A stretch of DNA of 64,000 nt from JBEATZ01 sp041178545. GTDB taxonomy: Bacteria > Planctomycetota > UBA1135 > UBA2386. Under the pieces are notes generated by a model. It was not told the origin of the DNA and searched no databases. It saw only the letters and a program-made list of their open reading frames with translations. Position numbers and translations under genes: made by a program. Positions 1 to 8,640 of the stretch are shown one piece after another (the stretch's first letter is position 1; each line of letters begins with the position of its first letter). The DNA lies in contig JBEGVB010000056.1 of the NCBI GenBank assembly GCA_041178545.1, positions 1 to 64,000 of the forward strand, given 5' to 3'.

Positions 1-805
1 GCAGCGTGTCGTCACCCACCGTCGTGGCGGTGGCAACCTCCTGCTCCAGTACGTCGTCCTCGCTGTCGCGCACTGCGTTGGTCACCACCAGGCGCAGGAG
101 CTTGTCCGACGGGAAGGTGTCAAACGTGGCGAGGCTGTTGTCGCTGTCGGCGACGAAGACGAAGGTCTTCTTGCTCACGAGCGCCGCAGCGCCTTGGTAG
201 TTGGGGAAGCCCGTGGCGCGCGCATCGAGGATGCGGACGAACTCACCGTCCGCCTCGACCGCCTTCACCTTCACCAGCACGCCGGCTTCGTTGAAGTAGG
301 TGTAGCCGTTGACGAAACCGCGGCCGCGCAACGTCGTCGTCGCCTCGGTGGCAGGGTCGTAACCCAGCACGTTGAGGGCGCCGGTGAGGCCCGCGTTGGT
401 CTGGTTGGAGAGCAGCGGGCTCAGGATGGACTCGACATCCAGCTTGTGCGTGAAGTCGAACTGGAGGAAGTGGTTGCCGGGATTGCCGTCCGGGAGCTCG
501 GCTGCCGTGCCGAGGGTCGCCACCGGCAGCACGCCGTTGTTGCCGTTGACGTTGGCCTTGAGCGTGTCGATGTCCTCGATGTTCAGGACCTCGGCCGTCG
601 GGTTGCCGAAGATGTCGACGGCGCGGATGCGGTACGGGTAGATGGTGCCGCGGCCCGTGCTGATCGTGGAGACCTTGAAGTCGCCGCGGTTGTCGGGGTC
701 GCCTGCGGCGCCGCCGCTGCAGGAGGCGAGCGCCAGCGAGAGGCCGGCGGCGACGAGGGTTCCGCACGGGAGGGAAAGCGACCGGGGTGCAGGGTGGTGC
801 GTCAT
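1..805 (-). CDS. Secreted lipoprotein, 3' part missing (cut by window start)
   Basis: Open minus-strand frame from an ATG at 805 to the window edge, with no stop inside; I translated it by hand. The first ~30 residues form a lipoprotein signal: basic and proline-rich start, hydrophobic stretch, then a lipobox ending in LASC, followed by a Gly/Ala spacer. The next ~240 residues are rich in Asp, Asn, Thr and Val and hydrophobic strands, as in secreted beta-sandwich or Ig-like modules; no enzyme motif is visible. Third codon positions are almost all G/C, as in the confirmed genes. It is followed upstream by a ~290-nt gap. Probably outer-membrane or surface exposed; function unknown. The C-terminus and domain assignment lie outside the window. 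Confidence 0.75.
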   Translation of the reverse strand, partial: MTHHPAPRSLSLPCGTLVAAGLSLALASCSGGAAGDPDNRGDFKVSTISTGRGTIYPYRIRAVDIFGNPTAEVLNIEDIDTLKANVNGNNGVLPVATLGTAAELPDGNPGNHFLQFDFTHKLDVESILSPLLSNQTNAGLTGALNVLGYDPATEATTTLRGRGFVNGYTYFNEAGVLVKVKAVEADGEFVRILDARATGFPNYQGAAALVSKKTFVFVADSDNSLATFDTFPSDKLLRLVVTNAVRDSEDDVLEQEVATATTVGDDTL

Positions 806-1064
806 GGTCAATGCGCCGGACCGGGGGCGGACGGGAGGGATGCCGTGCGTCCGGAGAGGGGGAGACAACCGCAGGACGTTAGCGGACACGGGTTTCCATG
901 CAAGGGAAAGGAGGGTCACGGCCACGTCCCGCGCGCGGTGCACCGCACTGCGCCGGACTGTGGCCGCTCCCTGCAGTGCAACTCGGGTGCCGAGGCCAGG
1001 GCAGCGCCCCTGCCGCACGGAGAGGGCCTTGGCGGCACCGCGCCGGGCGGTCCCACCCGTCACC

Positions 1065-1082
1065 GCGTGCGGGTCCGCACGC
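1065..1082 (-). terminator. Inverted repeat after the globin gene, possible terminator
   Basis: GCGTGCGG, two bases, CCGCACGC: an 8-bp perfect stem 17 nt past the stop of the haemoglobin gene. No T tract follows on the minus strand, so it is at best a weak or Rho-assisted terminator. The rest of 806-1099 holds no supported gene. Confidence 0.3.
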
Positions 1083-1099
1083 AGCCGAGGTGCCGCGCC

Positions 1100-1468
1100 T
1101 CAGCCAGGCCGGTTCCGGAGGAAGTCCGCGATGTCGGCGAAGAACGCCTGTAGCCAGGCGGCGACGTCGGCGGGGACCGCAGCCTCCACCATCGCCTCCC
1201 CCATGAGGAGCAACCACCGGTCCCGGGCCGCGGTGTCGATCGGGAAGGGCATGTGGCGCATGCGCAGCCGGGGGTGGCCGCGCTCCTGGACGTACCGGGG
1301 CGGACCGCCCAGCCGGTAGACGAGGAACTCGCGCAGCCGGTGCTCCGCGCCCGCGAGGTCGGCGGCGGGGTACATCGGCCCGAGGATCGGGTCGGCGGGA
1401 ACGCGCCGGTAGAAGGCGGCCACCATGCGGGCAATGCCTTCCTCGCCGATGCGCTGGAAGACCGGCAT
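1100..1468 (-). CDS. Group II truncated haemoglobin (TrHbO/GlbO-like)
   Basis: 122-aa haem protein of the 2-on-2 truncated globin family, group II, thought to bind O2 or NO or handle peroxide in the cytoplasm. The group II signature is nearly complete: Tyr20 at B10 after Phe19, Tyr33 at CD1 in the YPAADLAGAE context, the GHPRLRMRHMPFPI block with His72 as the proximal F8 ligand, and Trp85 at G8. The whole chain aligns by eye with Mycobacterium GlbO (about 128 aa), so it is full length. The ATG at 1468 is chosen because the globin fold begins there; upstream codons in the frame are non-homologous. It is divergent from ruvB across a 70-nt gap containing a perfect palindrome. Confidence 0.93.
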   Translation of the reverse strand: MPVFQRIGEEGIARMVAAFYRRVPADPILGPMYPAADLAGAEHRLREFLVYRLGGPPRYVQERGHPRLRMRHMPFPIDTAARDRWLLLMGEAMVEAAVPADVAAWLQAFFADIADFLRNRPG

Positions 1469-1502
1469 CTCGTCAGCTGAGCTCACCGGAGCAGGATGAT
1501 GG

Positions 1503-1522
1503 ATTGGCCGCCCGCGGCCAAT
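1503..1522. promoter_or_regulatory. 20-bp perfect palindrome between globin and ruvB
   Basis: ATTGGCCGC-cc-GCGGCCAAT, two 9-bp arms, centred in the 70-nt divergent gap. A -10-like TAGGAT (1522-1527) starts on its last base, 11 nt before the ruvB ATG. The position fits an operator for a dimeric regulator acting on one or both genes; the regulator is unknown. Confidence 0.4.
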
Positions 1523-1538
1523 AGGATCTTCCCCCAAG

Positions 1539-2555
1539 ATGGTCTTCCACGAACCCATGGACACCGCCGAACGCGAGTTCGACCGCAGCCTGCGGCCGGG
1601 CACGTTCGACGAGTTCGTCGGCCAGGACCGGGTGCGCGAGAACCTCGCCATCGCCATCGCGGCCGCCCGCGACCGCAAGGAACCGCTCGACCACGTGCTG
1701 TTCGCCGGCCCACCCGGGCTCGGCAAGACCACCCTCGCCCACCTCATCGCCCAGGGCATGGGCGTGGAGATCACGATCACCTCGGGCCCGGCGCTGGCCG
1801 CGCCCCGGGACCTGGCGGGCACGCTGACGCGCCTCAAGGCGCACCAGGTGCTGTTCATCGACGAGATCCACCGGCTGCCTCGCGCACTCGAGGAGTACCT
1901 GTACTCGGCGATGGAGGACCAGGCCATCGACGTGGTGCTGGACTCGGGTCCCGGTGGACGCAGCGTGCGCCTTGGCGTCGCGCCCTTCACGTTGGTGGGA
2001 GCCACCACGCGCGAGGGGCTGCTCACCGCCGCCTTCCGGTCCCGCTTCGGCATCGTCGAGCGCCTGGAGCCCTACCCCACCGAAGACCTGCATCGCATCC
2101 TGCTGCGCGCTGCGGCAAGGCTCGGGGTGACCGTCGACGAGGCGGCAGCCACGATGCTCGCCCAGCGAAGCCGTGGCACACCGCGCATCGCGTTGCGCAT
2201 CCTGCGCCGCATCCGCGACGTGGCGCATGCCCTCAAGGCCCCCACCATCGACGCAGCAGTGGCCACCAGCGGCCTGGACCGACTTCGCATCGACCACCTC
2301 GGGCTCGAGGAGATGGACCGCAAGGTGCTGCGGGCGTTGATCCGCCGCGGCGACGCCATCGGGTTGAAGACGCTGGCGGCCATGGTGGACGAGTCGGAGG
2401 ACACGCTCGAGGACGTGTTCGAGCCCCACCTGCTGCGCTGCGGGCTGATCGCACGCACCCCGAGGGGCCGCACGGCCACCCCCGCGGCCTTCGATCACCT
2501 CGGCATCGCCCCGGGCGGCACGGCGAGGGCCGGCGAGCTGCCCTTCGAGAGCTGA
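1539..2555 (+). CDS. ruvB: Holliday junction branch migration helicase RuvB
   Basis: 338-aa AAA+ motor of the RuvABC complex; hexamers pump DNA through the RuvA-bound Holliday junction during recombinational repair. Seen directly: Walker A GPPGLGKT (57-64), Walker B LFIDEIH (105-111), sensor 1 GATTR (154-158), an arginine-finger region RSRFG (167-171), and the C-terminal winged-helix segment with TPRGRTATPAAFDHLG near residues 307-324. Length and order match the family. ATG 1539 is used; a second in-frame ATG at 1557 (MDTAEREF) is also possible, and no clear Shine-Dalgarno supports either. tgt follows after 7 nt, so the two are probably co-transcribed. ruvA and ruvC are not next to it. Confidence 0.97.
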   Translation: MVFHEPMDTAEREFDRSLRPGTFDEFVGQDRVRENLAIAIAAARDRKEPLDHVLFAGPPGLGKTTLAHLIAQGMGVEITITSGPALAAPRDLAGTLTRLKAHQVLFIDEIHRLPRALEEYLYSAMEDQAIDVVLDSGPGGRSVRLGVAPFTLVGATTREGLLTAAFRSRFGIVERLEPYPTEDLHRILLRAAARLGVTVDEAAATMLAQRSRGTPRIALRILRRIRDVAHALKAPTIDAAVATSGLDRLRIDHLGLEEMDRKVLRALIRRGDAIGLKTLAAMVDESEDTLEDVFEPHLLRCGLIARTPRGRTATPAAFDHLGIAPGGTARAGELPFES

Positions 2556-2562
2556 TCCACGC

Positions 2563-3639
<1,077 letters not shown>

Positions 3640-3704
3640 AACGTGCACGGGGCGCGCAGCAGCGTGCCCTGCGTGCGGAACAGCGGTATGGTGCCGCCCC
3701 CGCC

Positions 3705-4856
3705 ATGGCGCACCCCACCCGTTCCCTCGGCCTCCTCGCCGTCCTCGCACTCGCGCTCGCCCTCCCTGCCCAGCAGGACCGCGAGCTCACCATCGGCACC
3801 TGGAACCTCGAGTTCTTCGGCGGCCGCAAGGACCCGGCGCCGCGCACGAAGGAGGACGTGGCCGCGACCGGAGCCATGGTCCGCGAGCTGGGTGTGTCGC
3901 TGTTGGCCGTGCAGGAGATCGGCGGCGACGAGCCGCTTGCCGAACTGTGCCAGTCGATCGGCCCTAGCTGGCGCTTCGTGCTCGGCACCTCGGGAGGATG
4001 GACCGACGGATCGAGCCGCCAGAGCATCGGCTTCGTCTGGGACGACACCGTGCTGGAGCTGCTGCACGCCGAGGAGCTCAACGGCCTGCCTCGCCGCCAC
4101 GACAACCTGCCCATCTTCCACCGCGTGCCCGTCACCGCGTCGTTCCGCGACCGTGCCACTGGGTTCGACTTCCGCGCCGTGACCGTGCACTTCAAGGCAG
4201 GCCAGAAGAAGGACGACGAGAGGAAGCGAGAGTACGAGTCAGGGTTCCTCCGCAAGTGGCTCGACACCAGCATGGACCGACTCGGGGAGGACCCGGACGT
4301 GGTCGTGCTGGGCGACTTCAACGCCACCTATGGCAGCACGGCAGAGTCGCAGTTGTCTCGCGACGGCGCATTCCGGTTGCTGCGCAAGGAGCCGCGCGAG
4401 CCCACCATCCTGCACTTCGACGACCCCATCGACCAGGTGGCCGTGTCGCGCGGGTTCGACGAGGTGGTCGAGGCCACGTTCGACTCCCACGCCGAGCGCG
4501 CAGCAGCGGACCGCGAGGCCTTCCGCAAGACCTACAGCGACCACTTCCCGGTGACCGTGAAGGTGCGCAGCGGGGCAGACAGCGACCCGGAGGCAGGGTT
4601 CCTCAAGGGCGCGCCTGCGTCCCCCCTCGCGGTCGGCACCTCGAAGCCGACGACGCCTGCGCAGGCTGCCGAACCCGCTGGCGACGACCCGATGCCCGCC
4701 GGCACGCGCGTCGTGGTCAAGTTGGGTGTCGGTCTCGGCCCGGTCGAGGGCACGTTGCTGCGCAGCCTGCAGGGCAACTGGGTCCACCTGCGCACCGCGG
4801 AAGGTGCCGTCGTGGCGATCCCGGTGACCAGCATCGTGACGGTCACACGGCAGTGA
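3705..4856 (+). CDS. Secreted endonuclease/exonuclease/phosphatase (EEP) family protein
   Basis: 383 aa. Residues 1-23 are a signal peptide ending near PAQQ, so the protein is exported. Residues ~27-287 are an EEP (DNase I-like) fold with its metal and catalytic residues: WNLE (33-36), AVQEIG with Glu71, VHFK with His162, LGDFNA with Asp204/Asn206, and SDHFP with Asp279/His280. The family hydrolyses phosphodiesters in nucleic acids, lipids or nucleotides; an extracellular nuclease is the simplest guess. A Pro/Ala-rich linker leads to a small C-terminal beta module (~335-383). The start is the ATG in front of the signal peptide; a TATGGT -10-like box at 3687-3692 ends 12 nt before it. The gene converges on the next one across 31 nt. 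Confidence 0.88.
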   Translation: MAHPTRSLGLLAVLALALALPAQQDRELTIGTWNLEFFGGRKDPAPRTKEDVAATGAMVRELGVSLLAVQEIGGDEPLAELCQSIGPSWRFVLGTSGGWTDGSSRQSIGFVWDDTVLELLHAEELNGLPRRHDNLPIFHRVPVTASFRDRATGFDFRAVTVHFKAGQKKDDERKREYESGFLRKWLDTSMDRLGEDPDVVVLGDFNATYGSTAESQLSRDGAFRLLRKEPREPTILHFDDPIDQVAVSRGFDEVVEATFDSHAERAAADREAFRKTYSDHFPVTVKVRSGADSDPEAGFLKGAPASPLAVGTSKPTTPAQAAEPAGDDPMPAGTRVVVKLGVGLGPVEGTLLRSLQGNWVHLRTAEGAVVAIPVTSIVTVTRQ

Positions 4857-4887
4857 CCGTGGCTGGCCACCTCGCGCCGCGGCCCCG

Positions 4888-7560
4888 CTAGTTGCCCACC
4901 GTGCAGGTGAGCGCGTTGCTCACGCGAAGGCTCCCCGCACCGTCGAGCGTGGCACCCTGCACGTGGAACCGCGTGCCGTTGGTGGCGCGGTTGGCGGGCA
5001 ACGGCACCTGCAGAGTGAAGGCCCCGGCAGCGGAGGCAGCGCCCGAGGCAACGAGGTCGAGGCTGGTGTGGAGCGTGCACCCGGTCCAGCCGAAGGCAGG
5101 ACCCAGGTCGAGCGGCAGCGGCAGGCCGTTCCAGCTGGCCGTGGAGAAGCCGAGTGCGACCCAGCTGAACGCCCCGGGGGCCGCACCGAGCAGCGTGAGT
5201 TGCAGGTTGCGCCCGATGCGCGGCGGGCTGGACGCCAGGAAGGGCGCGCCCGTCGCCGGGCAGCCTGGACCCAGTTGCACCACGGAAGGTTGCGCGAGGT
5301 CGGTGGTCCAGAGGCCGCGGCCGTGGGTGGCGGCGAGCAACACGTTGCTGCCGTGCAGGAAGGAGACCTCGTCGGTGCGCGTGTCGGCAGGGCCGAGGTT
5401 GGAGGTGGACCAGTTGAGACCGCCGTCCTCGGTGGCGAAGACCCCCACGTCCGTGCCCACGTAGAGCCAGTTCGGCTGCTGCGGGTGCTGGCAGACGGAG
5501 AACACCGGCACGTCGGGGAGGCCCGTGGGCGCAGTCCCGGTTCGGTCCGCGAAGGTCGCACCGTTGTCGGCAGTGACCCAAACGTTGTCCGGGCTGTAGC
5601 CACCCAGCGTGACCCATGCGCGGGACGGGTTGGTGCGGTCGACGGCGATGCGCGTCACGAACCGGTTGGGCAGCGGGTTGGACGTCGCATTGTCGTCGAC
5701 TGCGACCCACGCGGGCGCAGCAGCCAGTGCATTGGCGGTGCGGAACACCCTGCCGTCGTTGTGCCCCACCCAGAGGACGTCGGGTTGACTTGCGGCAACC
5801 GCGATGGCGGAGACGTTGGAACCTACGGCAGGCTTGACCGCGCTCCATGCGACGGTCGGCGCACGCGCGTCCGGTGTGCGCCACAGGCTCGCGCCGCCTG
5901 CGTACATGCGACGCGGGTCGTTCGGGTCGAGCACGAACGGGCTGATGAAGTTTGCGGTGGCACTGGCACCGGCATCGGTGATCCCGCTGAAGAAGTAGGC
6001 AGCAGAACTGCCGCCGTTGGTCGAGCGGTGGACCTGAAGGTACACGTACTCGCCGTAGACGAAGTTGGGATCCTGCCAGTCGATGGCGCTGAACCCGCCG
6101 TCGCCGCCGAAGGTGAGCACCGCCGAGGCGGAACCAGGCCGCAGCGTGAGGGTGCCGTTGTCCTGCGTACCGCCGGTGATGCGTCCTGACAGCGCGTCGC
6201 CAGCTGCGCCGTAGAACTGGGTGGTGCGGTAGTCCAGGTCGCGCCGCGCCCAGCCGGTGGTGCGCGTGGCCGTGTACACGTCCTCGGTCACGTACACACC
6301 GCCGTCCGTGCAGACGTACAGCCTGCGGTCGTTCACCCCGTCGAAGCCGGGACCGGCCACCAGTGCGTGGGTGTCGGGATGCGGTTGCGTCGTGTTGATG
6401 TAACCGCCCGTGATGCGTGTGAAGGTGGCACCACCGTCCGTGCTGCGGTGCACCTCGACGCCACCCAGCAGCACCACACTGGCGTTGGTGGGATCGACCC
6501 AGATGCAGTTGTCGTACCACCAGTAGCCGTTGACGGCCGTGGTGGAACGCTGCACGAAGGTCGCGCCGCCGTCGGCGCTGTGCCAGCAGAAGCCGTTTGC
6601 GCTCGCGTACACGGTGCCCGCCGCACTGCGCGCGAAGGCGAGTTCGATGCGGCCGCTCGTGGTGGGGTTCGCACCCAGCTGGCCCGTCGCGTCGGTCCAG
6701 GTGGCACCGCTGTCCGTCGACCGGACGACCCGGTGCGTGGGCCCCGCATCGCGCACCGAGCCGACGAGACGGGTGCCGTCGTTGGGGTCGAACAACACCT
6801 GCATGCCAGCGTCGGCCCCGCGGACCAGGGACCAGGTGTTGCCACCGTCCGTGCTGCGGTGGATGCCGCCCGGCAGCCGGGTCGCAGCCAGCAGCAACTG
6901 CGGGTTCGCGGGCGAGACCGCGATGCGGTTCACGTAGCCCCATGACACCGTGGCCGCGAGGCGCGTCCACGTCACGCCGCCGTCGGTCGAGCGAAGGATG
7001 CCGGCGCCGCGGATCGCGTCGCCGTTGTAGAAGCCCTCGCCGGTGCCGGCATAGAGCACTTGTCGATTCGTTGGGTCCATCGCCAGGCAGCACACCGCGA
7101 TGCTGCCGAGCCGGTCGTCCCCGCGCGTCCACGTCACCCCAGCATCGCTGCTGCGCCAGATGCCACCGCCCACCGCGCCCGCCCAGATGCGGTTGCGTTC
7201 GACGGGGTCCACCAGCAACGAACGGGTCCTGCCGCCGATGTTGGGCGGCCCCAACTCGACCCAGCCGAACGGCCCGATGCCCGCGTCGTCCACTGTTTCC
7301 TGGTGCGCGAGCATGGCCTCGCGGGCGGCACGCGCGCGCTCGGGTCCCGAGGGGTCCACGACGCCGTCCTCGTCGCGCAACCGGAGCAGGTGCCAGGCCA
7401 TGGCCTCACCCGGCTGGTCGGGCCTCGCCCGCGCGCCGTGGCGCGGGCGCCATGCGGCATGGGGGTCTGCTTCCGCGACGGCACCGTCGGTGCCGCCGCC
7501 TGCGGTGCAGGCACCGAGCGCGGCGAGGAGGGCTGGGAGCAGGAGTCTCGCAGTGCCCAT
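4888..7560 (-). CDS. Secreted BNR/VPS10-type beta-propeller lipoprotein
   Basis: 890 aa. ATG 7560 gives a lipoprotein signal (hydrophobic core, lipobox LGAC); an ATG 36 nt upstream would only add a non-hydrophobic extension. The body (~90-760) consists of repeated blades with the Asp-box pattern (STDGG.TW, SSDAGVTW, DGGLNW) found in sialidase/sortilin-type propellers. These bind sugars, peptides or proteins; no catalytic residues of true sialidases are evident. The last ~125 residues are a separate beta domain beginning GPGCPATGAPFL and containing VPLPAN..G..FHVQG, also found at the end of the protein at 19253-20896. A GAGG ribosome site precedes the start, 7 nt after the upstream gene, so it is probably co-transcribed with it. 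Confidence 0.85.
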   Translation of the reverse strand: MGTARLLLPALLAALGACTAGGGTDGAVAEADPHAAWRPRHGARARPDQPGEAMAWHLLRLRDEDGVVDPSGPERARAAREAMLAHQETVDDAGIGPFGWVELGPPNIGGRTRSLLVDPVERNRIWAGAVGGGIWRSSDAGVTWTRGDDRLGSIAVCCLAMDPTNRQVLYAGTGEGFYNGDAIRGAGILRSTDGGVTWTRLAATVSWGYVNRIAVSPANPQLLLAATRLPGGIHRSTDGGNTWSLVRGADAGMQVLFDPNDGTRLVGSVRDAGPTHRVVRSTDSGATWTDATGQLGANPTTSGRIELAFARSAAGTVYASANGFCWHSADGGATFVQRSTTAVNGYWWYDNCIWVDPTNASVVLLGGVEVHRSTDGGATFTRITGGYINTTQPHPDTHALVAGPGFDGVNDRRLYVCTDGGVYVTEDVYTATRTTGWARRDLDYRTTQFYGAAGDALSGRITGGTQDNGTLTLRPGSASAVLTFGGDGGFSAIDWQDPNFVYGEYVYLQVHRSTNGGSSAAYFFSGITDAGASATANFISPFVLDPNDPRRMYAGGASLWRTPDARAPTVAWSAVKPAVGSNVSAIAVAASQPDVLWVGHNDGRVFRTANALAAAPAWVAVDDNATSNPLPNRFVTRIAVDRTNPSRAWVTLGGYSPDNVWVTADNGATFADRTGTAPTGLPDVPVFSVCQHPQQPNWLYVGTDVGVFATEDGGLNWSTSNLGPADTRTDEVSFLHGSNVLLAATHGRGLWTTDLAQPSVVQLGPGCPATGAPFLASSPPRIGRNLQLTLLGAAPGAFSWVALGFSTASWNGLPLPLDLGPAFGWTGCTLHTSLDLVASGAASAAGAFTLQVPLPANRATNGTRFHVQGATLDGAGSLRVSNALTCTVGN

Positions 7561-7567
7561 CGGATCC

Positions 7568-8332
7568 TCAGCGACCCGCGAGGTCGAACTGCTCACCGAC
7601 CTCGTCGAGCACGGAATAGAGGTGGAGTGCGACGAGGACGGCGCACACGCGGCCGTAGTTGGTGCGGGCCCACGGCCCCAGCCCTTGGAGCAACCACGAC
7701 TCGCAGATCCCCCACGCGCGCTGGTGCAGGACCCGGCATCCCGTGCTGATGGACGTGGTCCAGGTCCACGGCATCGCGAGCCGCAGGAAGTCGGTGAGGC
7801 GGTTCATGCCCTCGCGAGCGTCCTTGCGCGACGCGTCCATGGCGTGCAGCAGGCCCACCACGAGCGCACTGCGTCCGTTGCGCGAGAGGCCGAGGGAGCG
7901 GATGGCGCGGTCGAGGTTGGGGTGCAGTTGGTTGAGCAACTGCTCCGGGTCGTCCTGCAGCAGGTGCTGGCGCACCCAGACGTCCGCGAGATGCTCGAAG
8001 AGAGCGCGTTCCAGCACCTCGGCACCGGCACCCGGACCCACCTGCAGGCCACAGCGGCGCGCGGCGCGCTCGAGGATGAGACGCCAGTCGTTGTTGCGCG
8101 AGAAGGGCGTGAGCTGTTCCGTGACGTGGTGCGTTCTCGCCTGCAGCCCGCGCAGGCTCTGGTTGATGATGCGCCAGGCCTGCCGCTCGGGCGGGTCGGT
8201 CTCGTTCACCCAGCAGCCCAGCAGGCCTGCCACGCGCAACCGCGCATCTGCAGGCATCCGCACCAGGATGCGGAACGGTCGCTCGACACCCTCGTGCTGT
8301 GCGAGCCGCTCGAACGACGACCGTCGGAACAT
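7568..8332 (-). CDS. Conserved-looking protein of unknown function
   Basis: 254 aa, ATG at 8332. I do not recognise the family. It is predicted mostly helical, rich in Leu, Arg and Trp, with no signal peptide, no clear membrane segment and no metal or nucleotide motif. Codon use (G/C at third positions) and spacing fit a real gene: it has its own well-formed promoter (8339-8366) and ends 7 nt before the BNR lipoprotein. A faint resemblance to the helical UPF0174/YaaW type was noticed in the middle part (~80-150) but is too weak to name it. A cytoplasmic partner or regulator for the secreted neighbour is possible but unsupported. Confidence 0.7.
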   Translation of the reverse strand: MFRRSSFERLAQHEGVERPFRILVRMPADARLRVAGLLGCWVNETDPPERQAWRIINQSLRGLQARTHHVTEQLTPFSRNNDWRLILERAARRCGLQVGPGAGAEVLERALFEHLADVWVRQHLLQDDPEQLLNQLHPNLDRAIRSLGLSRNGRSALVVGLLHAMDASRKDAREGMNRLTDFLRLAMPWTWTTSISTGCRVLHQRAWGICESWLLQGLGPWARTNYGRVCAVLVALHLYSVLDEVGEQFDLAGR

Positions 8333-8338
8333 GGTCGC

Positions 8339-8366
8339 ATTATGACGAGGTCACCCGGCGGTCCAA
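8339..8366 (-). promoter_or_regulatory. Sigma-70-type promoter TTGGAC-N16-CATAAT
   Basis: On the minus strand, -35 TTGGAC (8361-8366), 16-nt spacer, -10 CATAAT (8339-8344). The -10 ends 6 nt before the ATG of the 254-aa gene, so transcription would begin at or next to the start codon: a leaderless mRNA. Confidence 0.6.
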
Positions 8367-8382
8367 CACCCTGTGTGGATCC

Positions 8383-8640
8383 TCACATGGCGAGCACGAG
8401 CGTGGCCACGAGTGCGACCACGAGGAGCACCACGACCACCCGGTGCACGGTCGACCGCGCAGCCGAGCCATGGGGCTGGTCCTGGTCCGGTTCCGGCAGT
8501 TCGAGGGACTGGTAGTCGACCTCCTCGGCGTCCTGCCAACCCGTGCGCTCGTCGCTGCCGCACTCCGGACACGAGGCACGACCGGCGCGCACGAAGGCGC
8601 CGCACTGGGGGCAGTCGAAGCCTTCCTGACGCGGGCTCAC
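8383..8640 (-). CDS. Zinc-ribbon protein with C-terminal membrane anchor
   Basis: 85 aa from GTG 8640, whose GTGA overlaps the stop of the GH172 gene by 4 nt (translational coupling). Residues 9-27 form a zinc ribbon of two CPxC knuckles (FDCPQCG, SCPECG), followed directly by SDERTGW, a motif I associate with small planctomycete zinc-ribbon membrane proteins. An acidic linker leads to one hydrophobic helix (~67-84) ending at the C-terminus, so the ribbon should face the cytoplasm. No function is known to me; coupling to a secreted hydrolase suggests a role in envelope or secretion. Confidence 0.82.
   Translation of the reverse strand: MSPRQEGFDCPQCGAFVRAGRASCPECGSDERTGWQDAEEVDYQSLELPEPDQDQPHGSAARSTVHRVVVVLLVVALVATLVLAM

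Noticed and set aside
7568..8332. Naming the 254-aa protein as a UPF0174/YaaW member
   Set aside because: The resemblance covers a short helical part only and rests on memory; a profile search would be needed.
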